64,000 nt of DNA from Comamonadaceae bacterium (GTDB taxonomy: Bacteria > Pseudomonadota > Gammaproteobacteria > Burkholderiales > Burkholderiaceae_C): contig JAJTEW010000011.1 of NCBI GenBank assembly GCA_021299875.1, positions 30,429-94,428 of the forward strand, in the 5' to 3' direction. The position numbers and the translations under genes were made by a program. This document shows, piece after piece, positions 56,601-64,000 of this stretch. The notes below the pieces were generated by a model, which was not told the DNA's origin, ran no database searches, and saw nothing but the letters and a program-made list of their open reading frames with translations. The stretch's first letter is position 1, and every line of letters begins with the position of its first letter.

Positions 56601-56850
56601 ACAGCACCTCTTGCAGCGTGCGCTCAATTTTGTCAGTCACCTGTTCAGCCACTTGCTCGGCTGTGGCGCCAGGCCAATAAGCCCGCACCACCATGGCACG
56701 GAAGGTGAACGGCGGGTCTTCGTCTTGCCCCAACTGAAAGTAAGAGGCCATGCCCAGCACCATCAGCACCACCATCAGGTAGCGGGTCAGGGCCGGGTGC
56801 TCCAGCGCCCAGCGCGAGAGGTTGAATCGGGTGTTGTCGGTGTGGCTCAT
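53695..56850 (-). CDS. RND-family efflux pump inner-membrane transporter (AcrB/MexB-like)
   Basis: The 1051-residue transporter has 12 membrane helices in two halves and the HAE1-type start FNLSRWALEHPALTRYLMVVL. It has the TM4 ion-relay region LGLLVDDAIIAVEMMVR and C-terminal RRLRPIVLTAAAAVLAMIPLS. It exports drugs or hydrophobic compounds with proton antiport, together with the adaptor 4 bases upstream. No outer-membrane channel gene is adjacent. Start 56850 is a homologue-like MSHTDN; the frame extends further. Confidence 0.92.
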   Translation of the reverse strand: MSHTDNTRFNLSRWALEHPALTRYLMVVLMVLGMASYFQLGQDEDPPFTFRAMVVRAYWPGATAEQVAEQVTDKIERTLQEVLFADKIRSYSKPGEAQIIFQIKDNSNPADVPQIWYAVRKKIGDMRGSLPPGVVGPFFNDEFGDVFGVIYALGGQGFTPAEIKTQADSLRQQLLRVPDVAKVELFGVQDEKVFVEISQTRLAQMGLDMGAVLAQLSQQNAVESAGSIQSPADVVQVRVGGQFQSLEDLRAMPIRGASGAQIRLSDLATVTRAYADPASVKVRHDAQEVIALGVSMAKGGDIIALGKSLRLVVAATQASLPVGMTLSQVQDQPSAVATSVNEFIKVLIEAVVIVLAVSFLALGLHKRPGQHPLWRRWTLDIRPGLVVGITIPLVLAVTFLAMYYLGIGLHKISLGSLIIALGLLVDDAIIAVEMMVRKMEEGYNKVRAATFTYELTAMPMLTGTLITAAGFLPIGMAKSMTGEYTFAIFAVTVVALLVSWVASVFFVPYLGTLLLKPPVHALAAEPLDSPQMFNTPFYRRFRAWVTWCVIHRWKTIGITIALFALGMVGMGKVQQQFFPDSSRPEIMVDLWLPEGSPFKASEDLTRRVEQRLTQEAGVKSVTAWVGSGVPRFYLPLDQVFPQTNVSQLIVLPTDLKTREVLRAKLPALLAQEFPEVRGRVKLLPNGPPVPYPVQFRLVGPDPKVLRLKAEEIKAQMRLNPNTRGVNDNWNESVKSVRLEVDQAKARALGVSSQSIAQASRTLLTGSAVGQYRDGDKLIEIVLRQPLAERDALSDLGQAYVPTASGRFIPLLQIATPVLAWEPGVMWREGRQFAITVQADIAEGLQGATVTAQLLPELKKTEATWQGQGLSGYFIEVAGAVEESAKGSASIAAGVPVMLFITFTLLMLQLQSFSRAMLVFLTGPLGMAGVAGALLVLDRPFGFVALLGVIALMGMIQRNSVILIDQIEQDRAAGMVPWQAIVESAVRRLRPIVLTAAAAVLAMIPLSRSIFWGPMAVAIMGGLIVATALTLLALPAMYAAWFRIERPNQTRA

Positions 56851-56854
56851 GCGA

Positions 56855-57994
56855 TCACCGTGCTGGCGCTGCCGCCGCCGCTGGCGACATGCTTGGGGCG
56901 GGGCCATAAACGGTGACTTTTTGCCCTGAAGAAAGCACATGCACGCCAGCGCTCACCACCTTTTGTCCCGGCGCGAGACCCGATAGGACAGCCACATCGT
57001 TGCCATTCACGGGGCCCAGCTGCACCACCTGGCTGTTGACCGTCATGGTGGCTTCATTCAGAACCCACACCGCCGTGCCCTGCGCGTCTTGGCGCAGTGC
57101 GCTGGTGGGCAGCTGAATGGCCTGGGACGTTGAGCCCGGCAAACCCGCGGTCCGCACATTGAGCGAGGCCCCCAAAGGCAGATGAGCCCCTGCATCGAGC
57201 GCCAACTTGACCAAGTAGGTGCGCGTGACCGGATCGGCCATGGCAGCCAACTCCCTGACCTTGCCCTGCACGGTTTGACCTGTGCTGAGGACCGTGGCCT
57301 GCATGACTTGGCCCGTCTTGAGCCCCATGATGGCCGACTCGGACACGGCAAAAACCGCATCGCGGGGGCCATCGTGCGCCAAACGCACAACGGGTTGCCC
57401 TGCCAACACGACTTGGCCCACCTCGGCCTCCACGGCAGTGACCACACCCGCGTGGCTTGCCATCAGACGGGCATAGCCCGCTTGGTTGCCTTGCGCTTGC
57501 GCCTGGGCTTTGGCCTGGTTCAAGGCCGCATCGGCCGCCTTCAGGCTGGCCTCGCGCCGCTCCAATTCGGCACCGCTGATGAAGTTTTGCGCTTTCAGGA
57601 CCTCAAAGCGCTTGAATTCAGCCGCGGCCAGATCGCGCTGGCTTTGCGCAGCACTCACCTGGGCCTGCGCAGCTTGCGCGGCCAACTGAAAATCATGTGC
57701 ATCCAGCCAAGCCAACAACTGGCCAGCCAGCACGCGCTGCCCCGGCTCGGCGGGCCGCTGCACCAATTGACCGCCCACGCGAAACCCCAACCGGGACTCC
57801 ACCCGCGCCCGCACCTCGGCAGAGTACATGCCTTCCGCGGTCAAGTCGCTGCTTGCCACAGTGATCAATTTGACCGAGCGCAAAGGCTCCTGTGGGGCCT
57901 GCGTCTTGGAACATGCCACCAAAGTCGTCAAAAAAACGGCCAAAGCGCATAAACGAATAACTCGCCCAGAGGCGAGTGAAATCAATAAAGTCAT
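56855..57994 (-). CDS. RND efflux periplasmic adaptor (MFP) lipoprotein
   Basis: The 379-residue adaptor has a lipoprotein signal (FLTTLVAC), a biotinyl-lipoyl-like domain interrupted by a coiled coil (AAQAAQAQVSAAQSQRDLAAAEFKRFEV, about residues 92-155) and a C-terminal beta-barrel. It bridges the RND transporter to the outer-membrane channel. Start 57994 was chosen to give the signal. A palindrome ACCAATTGGT (58018-58027) lies 23 bases upstream. Confidence 0.9.
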   Translation of the reverse strand: MTLLISLASGRVIRLCALAVFLTTLVACSKTQAPQEPLRSVKLITVASSDLTAEGMYSAEVRARVESRLGFRVGGQLVQRPAEPGQRVLAGQLLAWLDAHDFQLAAQAAQAQVSAAQSQRDLAAAEFKRFEVLKAQNFISGAELERREASLKAADAALNQAKAQAQAQGNQAGYARLMASHAGVVTAVEAEVGQVVLAGQPVVRLAHDGPRDAVFAVSESAIMGLKTGQVMQATVLSTGQTVQGKVRELAAMADPVTRTYLVKLALDAGAHLPLGASLNVRTAGLPGSTSQAIQLPTSALRQDAQGTAVWVLNEATMTVNSQVVQLGPVNGNDVAVLSGLAPGQKVVSAGVHVLSSGQKVTVYGPAPSMSPAAAAAPAR

Positions 57995-58009
57995 GGGCAA
58001 TCCAGAAAT

Positions 58010-58035
58010 TAATAATGACCAATTGGTTAGTAATC
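58010..58035. promoter_or_regulatory. Palindromic operator-like site upstream of the efflux operon
   Basis: ACCAATTGGT is a perfect 10-bp palindrome inside a partly symmetric 26-bp region. It sits between the adaptor and the divergent squalene-synthase-like gene. TetR/AcrR-type repressors commonly bind sites of this type in efflux promoters; no repressor gene is in the window. Confidence 0.5.
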
Positions 58036-58079
58036 TATTCAAACCGGGTTCAACTGTCAAGCGACAATAGCCATTGATC

Positions 58080-59168
58080 ATGAGAACAGCCCCCCCATTC
58101 AGGCTTAGCGGCCAAGGATTGAACCGACAACAACGGCTGCTGCTGAGCCGTGTGTCTCGCTCGTTTGATTTGTCTATTCGGCTGTTGCCCTCCAAACTGC
58201 AGGCACCTGTGGCCATCGGCTACCTGCTGGCTCGCGCCACCGACACCGTGGCCGACACCAGTGCCCTGCCCTTGGGCGAGCGGCAAGCGCTGCTCGACCT
58301 CATGAATGAAGCCATCCACACCCCAAAGGACGGCAGCGAGCAACACCTGCACCGGCAAATCCACGGCTTGACCCAAGCCTTTGCAGCGCAACAAAGCCAT
58401 CCGCACGAGCGCGCCTTGATGCAGGCGCTGCCTGAGTGCTTTCATTTACAACACACCCTCTCGGAAGCCGACCAAGCCAGCGTGCGCACGGTGCTGGGCC
58501 ACATCAAGCGAGGGCAACAACAAGACATGACCCTTTTTGGCCGTGGCCCTGAACAGCTGGTCGCCTTGCAAACCGAAGCCGACTTGGACCACTACACTTG
58601 GCTGGTGGCCGGTTGCGTGGGCGAATTTTGGACCGAATTGTGCGATCGCCACCTGCCCGGCTATGCGTTGTTGTCACAAGGCGAGATGCTGCGCATTGGA
58701 CGCGAATACGGCATGGGCTTGCAACGCCTGAACATCATTCGCGACATGGGCGCCGACTTGGCAGACGGTCGCTGCTATTGGCCGCGAGAGACTTTGGAGC
58801 GGGTGGGCCTGACACCCGAATGGCTGGCCCAAGCCTCAAAAACAAGGGCGGACTCCAAAAACCTGGAAACCCTCACTCCGCTTTACACCCAATGGCTGGA
58901 CCAAACCCAGGCCCAACTGGCCTGTGGCATGCGTTACGCCTTGGCACTCCAGCCTTGGCGTCTGCGCTTGGCCAGCGCCCTGCCCGCGCTGATCGGTGCG
59001 CGCACCGTGTCCCTGCTGCGCCAAGCCGGTCCTGCGGCACTGACCCAACGCGTCAAAATGCCGCGGCACGAAGTCCGCGTGCTGCTGTGGCGCATTGCGC
59101 TGGGGTGGGGTTCACGCAAGGCGTTGGACCAGCAATTTCACCGATTGTCTGAAGATGGGCGCGCTTGA
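58080..59168 (+). CDS. Squalene synthase-like (squalene/phytoene synthase family) protein
   Basis: The 362-residue prenyltransferase has both aspartate motifs: DTVAD (D55/D59) and IIRDMGAD. The following ADGRCYWPRE is reminiscent of eukaryotic-type squalene synthases, which do both condensation and NADPH reduction. It is longer than the ~280-residue HpnC. It may be a one-enzyme squalene synthase or act with HpnD. ATG 58080 was chosen over an upstream TTG at 58074. HpnD follows 67 bases on. Confidence 0.75.
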   Translation: MRTAPPFRLSGQGLNRQQRLLLSRVSRSFDLSIRLLPSKLQAPVAIGYLLARATDTVADTSALPLGERQALLDLMNEAIHTPKDGSEQHLHRQIHGLTQAFAAQQSHPHERALMQALPECFHLQHTLSEADQASVRTVLGHIKRGQQQDMTLFGRGPEQLVALQTEADLDHYTWLVAGCVGEFWTELCDRHLPGYALLSQGEMLRIGREYGMGLQRLNIIRDMGADLADGRCYWPRETLERVGLTPEWLAQASKTRADSKNLETLTPLYTQWLDQTQAQLACGMRYALALQPWRLRLASALPALIGARTVSLLRQAGPAALTQRVKMPRHEVRVLLWRIALGWGSRKALDQQFHRLSEDGRA

Positions 59169-59235
59169 GTCCCCTCAAAACCCGGCCTTGAGCCAGCGCG
59201 GAAGGCAGCTTGTTTCGGTGCGAAAATCCACCCCC

Positions 59236-60075
59236 ATGAGCCCGCAAGACTACGTCCAGCAAAAAGCCGCCGCCTCAGGCAGCAGTTTTTATTACGCCTT
59301 TCTGTTCCTCCCGCCCGAGCGCCGTGCAGCCATCACCGCTTTTTATGCGTTTTGCCGCGAAGTGGACGATGTGGTCGATGAAATCAGCGACCCCAGTGTG
59401 GCCGCGACCAAACTCGCTTGGTGGCAAAAAGAAGTGCTGCAAGCCTATTCGGGTCAAGCCAGCCACCCCGTCATGCACGCCCTCATGCCGCTGACCAGCC
59501 GTTTTGGCATCGAAAGCCACCACTTGCTGGCCGTGATCGAAGGTTGCCAGATGGACCTGAACCAGACCCGTTACTTGGACTTTGTGGGTCTCACCCAATA
59601 CTGCCACCTGGTGGCCGGTGTGGTGGGCGAAGTCGCCGCCCGCATCTTTGGCCAGAGCGATGAGGCCACAACAGCTTATGCGCACAAGCTGGGCCTGGCC
59701 TTTCAGATGACCAACATCATCCGCGACGTGGGCGAAGACGCCATGCGCGGGCGCATTTACCTGCCACTGGACGAGCAGCAACGCTTTGGCGTCAAAGCGC
59801 AAGACCTGATCCAACGCAGCTATTCAGACCACTTCACCGCGTTGATGAAGTTCCAGACCGACCGCGCCCACGCGCTCTACGACGAAGCCCTGGACCTGCT
59901 GCCTGCAGCCGACCGCCGCACCCAAAAATCCGGACTCATGATGGCCAGCATCTACCGCACCTTGCTGCGCGAGATCGAGGCCTCGGGCTTTCAGGTGCTG
60001 CACCAACGCATCGCGCTCACGCCGCTGCGCAAGCTGTGGCTGGCGTGGAAGATGCAGGCGTTGGGGCGGTTTTGA
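59236..60075 (+). CDS. hpnD: Presqualene diphosphate synthase HpnD
   Basis: The 279-residue squalene/phytoene-synthase family enzyme has SGSSFYYAFLFLPPERRAAITAFYAFCREVDDVVDE with the first Asp motif and NIIRDVGEDAMRGRIYLP with the second. This is the HpnD pattern, condensing two FPP to presqualene diphosphate for squalene/hopanoid synthesis. Start 59236 lies in the 3'-overlap-free gap. HpnE and hopanoid cyclase are not in the window. Confidence 0.88.
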   Translation: MSPQDYVQQKAAASGSSFYYAFLFLPPERRAAITAFYAFCREVDDVVDEISDPSVAATKLAWWQKEVLQAYSGQASHPVMHALMPLTSRFGIESHHLLAVIEGCQMDLNQTRYLDFVGLTQYCHLVAGVVGEVAARIFGQSDEATTAYAHKLGLAFQMTNIIRDVGEDAMRGRIYLPLDEQQRFGVKAQDLIQRSYSDHFTALMKFQTDRAHALYDEALDLLPAADRRTQKSGLMMASIYRTLLREIEASGFQVLHQRIALTPLRKLWLAWKMQALGRF

Positions 60076-60101
60076 CGCTCCATCACGCCTGAAAAGCGGC
60101 T

Positions 60102-60752
60102 TCACTTCAGGCTGCGCGCCTGTGCCTGAGCCGGGCGGGCCAAGCAGCTCTCTAGCCAAACAGACACCGCCGGGAACTGCGCCAACAAAGCAGGCGCCGG
60201 GCGCACCCAACCCACCACGCTGGCCACACACACATCGGCCACCGTGAAGCGTTGGGCCGCCAGATGCGCTTGGCCCTTGGCTTTTTGGGCTTGCAAGTGA
60301 GCCTCCAGTACCGCCAAAGGCACTTTCAGGCGGCTTTCGGCTTGCTCGGCCAGCTCGGGCTTGCGTTGATCGGCAGGCATGGCCATGCGGTGCATCAGCA
60401 CCGTGAGCGCGTCTTTTTCCAGCTCAGACACCGTCCAAAAGCTCCAGCGCAAGGCTTCGGCTTCTTCCCGGGGCGTGGCAGGCGTGAGCGACTGGCCATC
60501 GGCTTGGCCGTGCACGCGTGCAATGTACAAAGCGCACGCCATGCTCTCCCAAACGGTCACGGCGCCATCGGACCGTTCGTCGACCACCACCGGAATGTGG
60601 CCATTGCGGTTGAGCGCCAAAAACTCGGGGGTACGGGTCGCCCCACCCGCATAGGGCGTGGCAATGTGTTCGAATGGCACGCCCAACTCCAAGGCGGTCC
60701 AGAGGGGTCGAGCAGCGCGGGAAGCGCCAATGCCGTAAATCTTCAAAGTCAT
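60102..60752 (-). CDS. Glutathione S-transferase family protein
   Basis: The 216-residue GST has an N-terminal thioredoxin-like domain (LKIYGIGASRAARPLWTALELGVPFE, IPVVVDERSDGAVTVWESMACALYIA) and an all-helical C-terminal domain ending ARPAQAQARSL. It conjugates or reduces electrophiles with glutathione. GAGG before 60752 supports the start although the frame is open further. It lies 10 bases downstream of the HAD gene. Confidence 0.88.
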   Translation of the reverse strand: MTLKIYGIGASRAARPLWTALELGVPFEHIATPYAGGATRTPEFLALNRNGHIPVVVDERSDGAVTVWESMACALYIARVHGQADGQSLTPATPREEAEALRWSFWTVSELEKDALTVLMHRMAMPADQRKPELAEQAESRLKVPLAVLEAHLQAQKAKGQAHLAAQRFTVADVCVASVVGWVRPAPALLAQFPAVSVWLESCLARPAQAQARSLK

Positions 60753-60762
60753 GTCGTTTTCC

Positions 60763-61470
60763 TCAGGGTTTGTATTCGGGCCAGCAGGCGCACAGCGCGA
60801 GCAAGTCTCGCACTTCCAAGTGCGGGCGGGGGTCACCGTGGCACCAGGCATGGCCTTCGCGGTTGAGCCAAACCACTTGCATGCCTGCTGCCAATGCGCC
60901 CACGCAGTCGGCGTGCGCATCGTCACCAATGTGCAACACCTCATGCGGCTGCACGCCAGCGGCTGAGGCACCAGCTTCAAAAATGCGTAAATCGGGCTTG
61001 GCCACGCCCAGAGACTGGGCGCTGACGCTGGCGTGAAAATGCTCGCCAATGCCCACCCGGTGCACGTCGGCATTGCCATTGGAAAGGGCCACCACAGGGT
61101 AGCGCTGGCTCCAAAACGCCAAGGCAGGCAGCGCGTCGTCAAACAAATCGACCCGCTGGCGCTCAGCGAAAAAAACCTCAAACGCAGCTTCGGCCAGGTG
61201 CACAGGGTCTCCCGCTTGCTGCAGCAGGGCACGAATGGACTGCAGTCGCAAAAACGACAAGTCGTGCGCTCGGTCCGAATGGTGGGCATTGATTTCGGCG
61301 CGCACGGCTTTTTTGAGCTCAGGATCGGCCGAGAGCGCCGCTGTACTGGGTGCATGCGCGGCCATCCAGTCTTGCAATGCGGTTTCTGCACGGCCAATCG
61401 TGGGCCAAACGGGCCACAATGTGTCATCCAGATCGAGGGTAATGGCTCTGATTTTAGAAATGTCAATCAT
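60763..61470 (-). CDS. HAD-superfamily hydrolase
   Basis: The 235-residue haloacid-dehalogenase-like phosphatase has motif I LDLDDTLWPVW (nucleophile first Asp), motif II LSNG, Lys in VAKPDLRIF and motif IV HIGDDAHADCVG. It is probably a phosphatase for a small sugar-phosphate or nucleotide. Its start (61470) and that of hemH (61490) diverge only 19 bases apart. Confidence 0.86.
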   Translation of the reverse strand: MIDISKIRAITLDLDDTLWPVWPTIGRAETALQDWMAAHAPSTAALSADPELKKAVRAEINAHHSDRAHDLSFLRLQSIRALLQQAGDPVHLAEAAFEVFFAERQRVDLFDDALPALAFWSQRYPVVALSNGNADVHRVGIGEHFHASVSAQSLGVAKPDLRIFEAGASAAGVQPHEVLHIGDDAHADCVGALAAGMQVVWLNREGHAWCHGDPRPHLEVRDLLALCACWPEYKP

Positions 61471-61489
61471 GGTGGTGGGAGAATACCGC

Positions 61490-62578
61490 ATGGCATTTCA
61501 AAAAGAACCCTCTTTCCAGCATGGTCAGGCAGCCCGAACGGCTGTTTTGTATTGCAACCTGGGCACGCCCAGCGCACCTACAGCACCCGCTTTGCGCAAA
61601 TATCTGGCCGAGTTTTTGGGCGATAGCCGCGTGGTCGAAATCCCCAAACCCATCTGGTGGCTCATCCTGCACGGCATCATCTTGCGCGTGCGCCCCGCCA
61701 AATCGGCCGCCAAATACGCCAGCATCTGGACCGAACAGGGTTCGCCTCTGAAAGCTTTCACAGAACAACAAGCCCTGTCTCTGGGCACTGCTTTGCAAGA
61801 ACGCGGCCACCACGTCAGCGTGCGTTATGCGATGCGTTACGGCCAGCCGTCCATCCCCGCACAGCTCGACGCCCTCAAAGCCGAAGGCGTTCAGCGTGTG
61901 CTGATGCTGCCCGCCTACCCGCAGTACAGCGGCACCACCACCGCCAGCGTGTTCGACGCCGTCTACCGCTGGGGCCTGAAAACCCGCCTGATCCCTGAGA
62001 TGCGCTTTGTCAACCGTTACCACGACGACCCGCGCTACATCGCTGCATTGGCGCAAACCGTGCGCGACCACTGGGCCACGAAAGGTCAATCCGAACAATT
62101 GCTCATGAGTTTTCACGGCGTGCCTGAGCGCACCTTGCAGCTGGGTGACCCTTACCACTGCGAATGCATGAAAACCGGCCGCTTGCTGGCCGAAGCTCTG
62201 GGGCTGCGCAAAGACCAATACAAGCTGACCTTCCAGTCACGTTTTGGCAAAGCCAAGTGGTTAGAGCCCTACACAGAGCCCACACTGGTGGCCATGGCTG
62301 GTCAAGGCGTGAAGGCCGTCGATGTCATTTGCCCGGGGTTTACCAGTGACTGCTTGGAAACCTTGGAAGAAATTCAACTCGAGGCCAAAGAAGCTTTCTT
62401 GCATGCGGGGGGCGAAAGCTTCAACTACATCCCTTGTTTGAACAACAACGCGCCATGGATCGAGGCGCTGGCCGACATCAGCCTGGACCACATGCAAGCG
62501 TGGGATTTGTCAGCCCCTGACGAAAAAGCCCTGGCCGCCAGCCGCGAAAGGGCTTTGGCACACGGCGCAAAAGTCTGA
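61490..62578 (+). CDS. hemH: Ferrochelatase
   Basis: The 362-residue enzyme inserts iron into protoporphyrin IX, the last step of haem synthesis. It has AVLYCNLGTPSAPTAPALRKYL, the signature LLMSFHGVPERTL (metal-binding His), and PGFTSDCLETLEEI with a conserved Glu. GGGAG precedes the ATG at 61490. Together with hemN in the window it supports the haem demand of the cbb3 oxidase. Confidence 0.95.
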   Translation: MAFQKEPSFQHGQAARTAVLYCNLGTPSAPTAPALRKYLAEFLGDSRVVEIPKPIWWLILHGIILRVRPAKSAAKYASIWTEQGSPLKAFTEQQALSLGTALQERGHHVSVRYAMRYGQPSIPAQLDALKAEGVQRVLMLPAYPQYSGTTTASVFDAVYRWGLKTRLIPEMRFVNRYHDDPRYIAALAQTVRDHWATKGQSEQLLMSFHGVPERTLQLGDPYHCECMKTGRLLAEALGLRKDQYKLTFQSRFGKAKWLEPYTEPTLVAMAGQGVKAVDVICPGFTSDCLETLEEIQLEAKEAFLHAGGESFNYIPCLNNNAPWIEALADISLDHMQAWDLSAPDEKALAASRERALAHGAKV

Positions 62579-63189
62579 CTTGGACGACTTTTCAGGCACG
62601 CGCACGTCACCCGGACGTCCAATCTAAGTTCCACGCTGTCGACTGAACCGTGCGAGGTCCAGACTTTGGCGGGGAAACCTGTCCGAACTCCACAAAGCAC
62701 GATGCAAGAGGCTGCAGTGATTGACACGGTTGGACAGCGGGTCACTTTTCGGACATGTACGCACGCTTTTTGGGGTTGAATTTTCTCTAAGAAATCACTC
62801 GTTGACCCACTCAAGCCGATAAAAAATTGTTTGCTTATAAATTATTTATATTGATTTTTTTATACCAAGTTATATGTTATTGAAAACAAAAATAAAATAT
62901 TGAAGAGAATGTGAAATTGCGTCAAAATAAGCAATACCTCGTAGTTCAAGTCAACGAGGCATCAAGTGACTGTAAACAGTATTTTCTTTATCGATGATCG
63001 GGTTGAGAAAAGGATGTCCTGTTCAGCACCCTAGATGCGTCAGTCAAGTCTTGGTGCCAGGCACTTAACCGACTGACAACCCTGAGATGCAATTTAAGCC
63101 ATCGGATTATTTTGATATTCGAACAAAGCCTATTAAATTGGTTCGTATCTATATCAAATGAAATTTTATTTTGAATGAGGATTCCAGTA
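62579..63189. other. Intergenic region, AT-rich in its second half
   Basis: About 610 bases without a gene I can support. From about 62810 it turns strongly AT-rich (runs such as TTATAAATTATTTATATTG). A CCTCGT/ACGAGG inverted repeat with an 11-base loop lies at about 62937-62959. No IS end or promoter with certainty; it probably holds the promoter of the following gene. Confidence 0.5.
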
Positions 63190-64000
63190 ATGTCAACAAC
63201 TTCAGGCGCGACTTGGCAATATGGTGGGCACACGTATGTTTTGTATAAAGAATTAAAAACCTGGGATGCCGCATCCCTATTTGCCAATCAATTGGGCGGT
63301 TATCTTGTAAATATTGGCTCTGCAGCCGAAAATAGCTCTGTCTATGATAATGTATTAAAAAACTTTACAATGAGCGATTACTTGACTTCGTACGCTGATG
63401 ATGGTGGTGGTTCAGCGTATGTATGGCTAGGCGCAAGTGACTCAGCCAAAGAGGGTGATTGGAGATGGAGCAAAGACAACTCGATTTTGAGCACGGTTTT
63501 GGGTTCATCAAATACTTTTTGGGGCACTGGTCCAGGCCATGCAATTTTGGGGCAGGCAGGCGAACCAGATAATTACACTGAGCCATCAGTATTCCCGCAA
63601 GGACAGGATTACTTGGCCATGGGTATCGAAGCCTGGCCTTATGTCGATTACAGTGAATATGGTGGTCCCGGTCGTGGATCACTTGGCATTGCTGGTCAAT
63701 GGAATGATGTTGCTGGATACAGGTTCTCTGGTAGCAGCGGTTTGTATTTCGTTGTCGAATTTGGCACCGCAACTGATACGGCAGCCCCCCTGCTCTCAAG
63801 CATCAGTCCATTGGACAGTGCAACGGGTGTCGCAGTTGGCTCTAATTTCGTGCTGAACTTCAACGAAACTGTCAAAGCAGGAACAGGCAGCTTTGTCATC
63901 AAAAGTGGGTCCGCCACGATTGGCACCATTGCCGCCACAGATTCCAGCCAAGTCACATTCAACGGCTCTACCGTCACCATCAACCCGGCCAATGATCTTG
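63190..64000 (+). CDS. Large C-type-lectin/Ig-like domain protein, 5' end only
   Basis: The ATG at 63190 has GAGG nine bases upstream. The frame then runs open to the window end (270 codons). Residues 9-192 form a C-type lectin-like domain (YVWLGASD, GQAGEPDNY and GQWNDVAGYRF with the WND site). Residues from about 197 begin a bacterial Ig-like repeat (LSSISPLDSATGVAVGSNFVLNF) of the kind found in tandem in RTX/type I secreted adhesins. No N-terminal Sec signal is present, as for type I substrates. Codon use is more AT-rich than neighbours, suggesting transfer. Confidence 0.8.
   Translation, partial: MSTTSGATWQYGGHTYVLYKELKTWDAASLFANQLGGYLVNIGSAAENSSVYDNVLKNFTMSDYLTSYADDGGGSAYVWLGASDSAKEGDWRWSKDNSILSTVLGSSNTFWGTGPGHAILGQAGEPDNYTEPSVFPQGQDYLAMGIEAWPYVDYSEYGGPGRGSLGIAGQWNDVAGYRFSGSSGLYFVVEFGTATDTAAPLLSSISPLDSATGVAVGSNFVLNFNETVKAGTGSFVIKSGSATIGTIAATDSSQVTFNGSTVTINPANDL

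Noticed and set aside
62579..62810. Possible transposase remnant after hemH
   Set aside because: Translation in six frames gives short fragments without a recognisable transposase motif, and no terminal inverted repeat was found.

Overview
The window looks like chromosomal DNA of a freshwater-type betaproteobacterium in Burkholderiales, most likely Comamonadaceae (Limnohabitans or Rhodoferax-like). This rests on the DUF3348/DUF802/OmpA/DUF2894 operon, the Bug-type (TctC) solute receptors, the zapA-6S RNA arrangement, the tRNA-Leu/tig-clpP-clpX-lon/tRNA-Gly block and a Burkholderiales-style cco-fnr-hemN cluster. The genus is an inference. Coding density is very high and most neighbours overlap by ATGA/TGATG. 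No phage, transposase or CRISPR was recognised.

Layout. 1-8.4 kb: the end of a vapBC toxin-antitoxin pair, serB, a small DUF3820/hydrolase/aminotransferase operon on the minus strand, nth, then a four-gene operon with a MotA/ZorA-like stator protein carrying a 500-residue cytoplasmic tail and a MotB/OmpA-like partner. 8.4-14.5 kb: glutaredoxin and a complete vitamin B12 uptake operon (btuB, two BtuF-like proteins, btuC, btuD) behind a cobalamin riboswitch. 14.6-15.4 kb: a small coiled-coil protein, zapA and 6S RNA. 15.4-22.7 kb: organic-acid metabolism (FAH-family enzyme, ketopantoate-reductase-like enzyme, TctABC transporter, oxalyl-CoA-synthetase-like ligase, TauE permease).

22.7-33.8 kb is a microaerobic respiration island: DsbD_2/TauE-like protein, hemN, fnr, and the cbb3 oxidase genes ccoI-S-N-O-Q-P-G-H, with usp diverging from ccoI. 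Four FNR-box sequences (TTGAT-N4-ATCAA) sit in the promoters of hemN, fnr, ccoN and the ccoI/usp divergent region. ccoN appears to carry an in-frame deletion of about 50-55 codons that removes a CuB ligand helix.

33.8-47.2 kb: malonyl-CoA synthetase with a Tat-exported Bug receptor, a lipoprotein hydrolase, lgt, ilvD, a GlcG/HbpS protein, a BAX-inhibitor protein, rlmD, and surE-pcm-nlpD without rpoS at its usual place, then a quinone oxidoreductase. 47.3-53.6 kb: tRNA-Gly, lon, clpX, clpP, tig, tRNA-Leu. 53.7-62.6 kb: RND efflux pump with adaptor, two squalene/phytoene-synthase genes, GST, HAD hydrolase and hemH. 62.6-64 kb: an AT-rich gap, then the 5' end of a secreted-looking protein with a C-type lectin domain and Ig-like repeats that runs off the window.

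The candidates most worth a second look are the DUF802/OmpA stator operon (ZorAB-like in architecture, without zorC/D/E) and the deleted ccoN.
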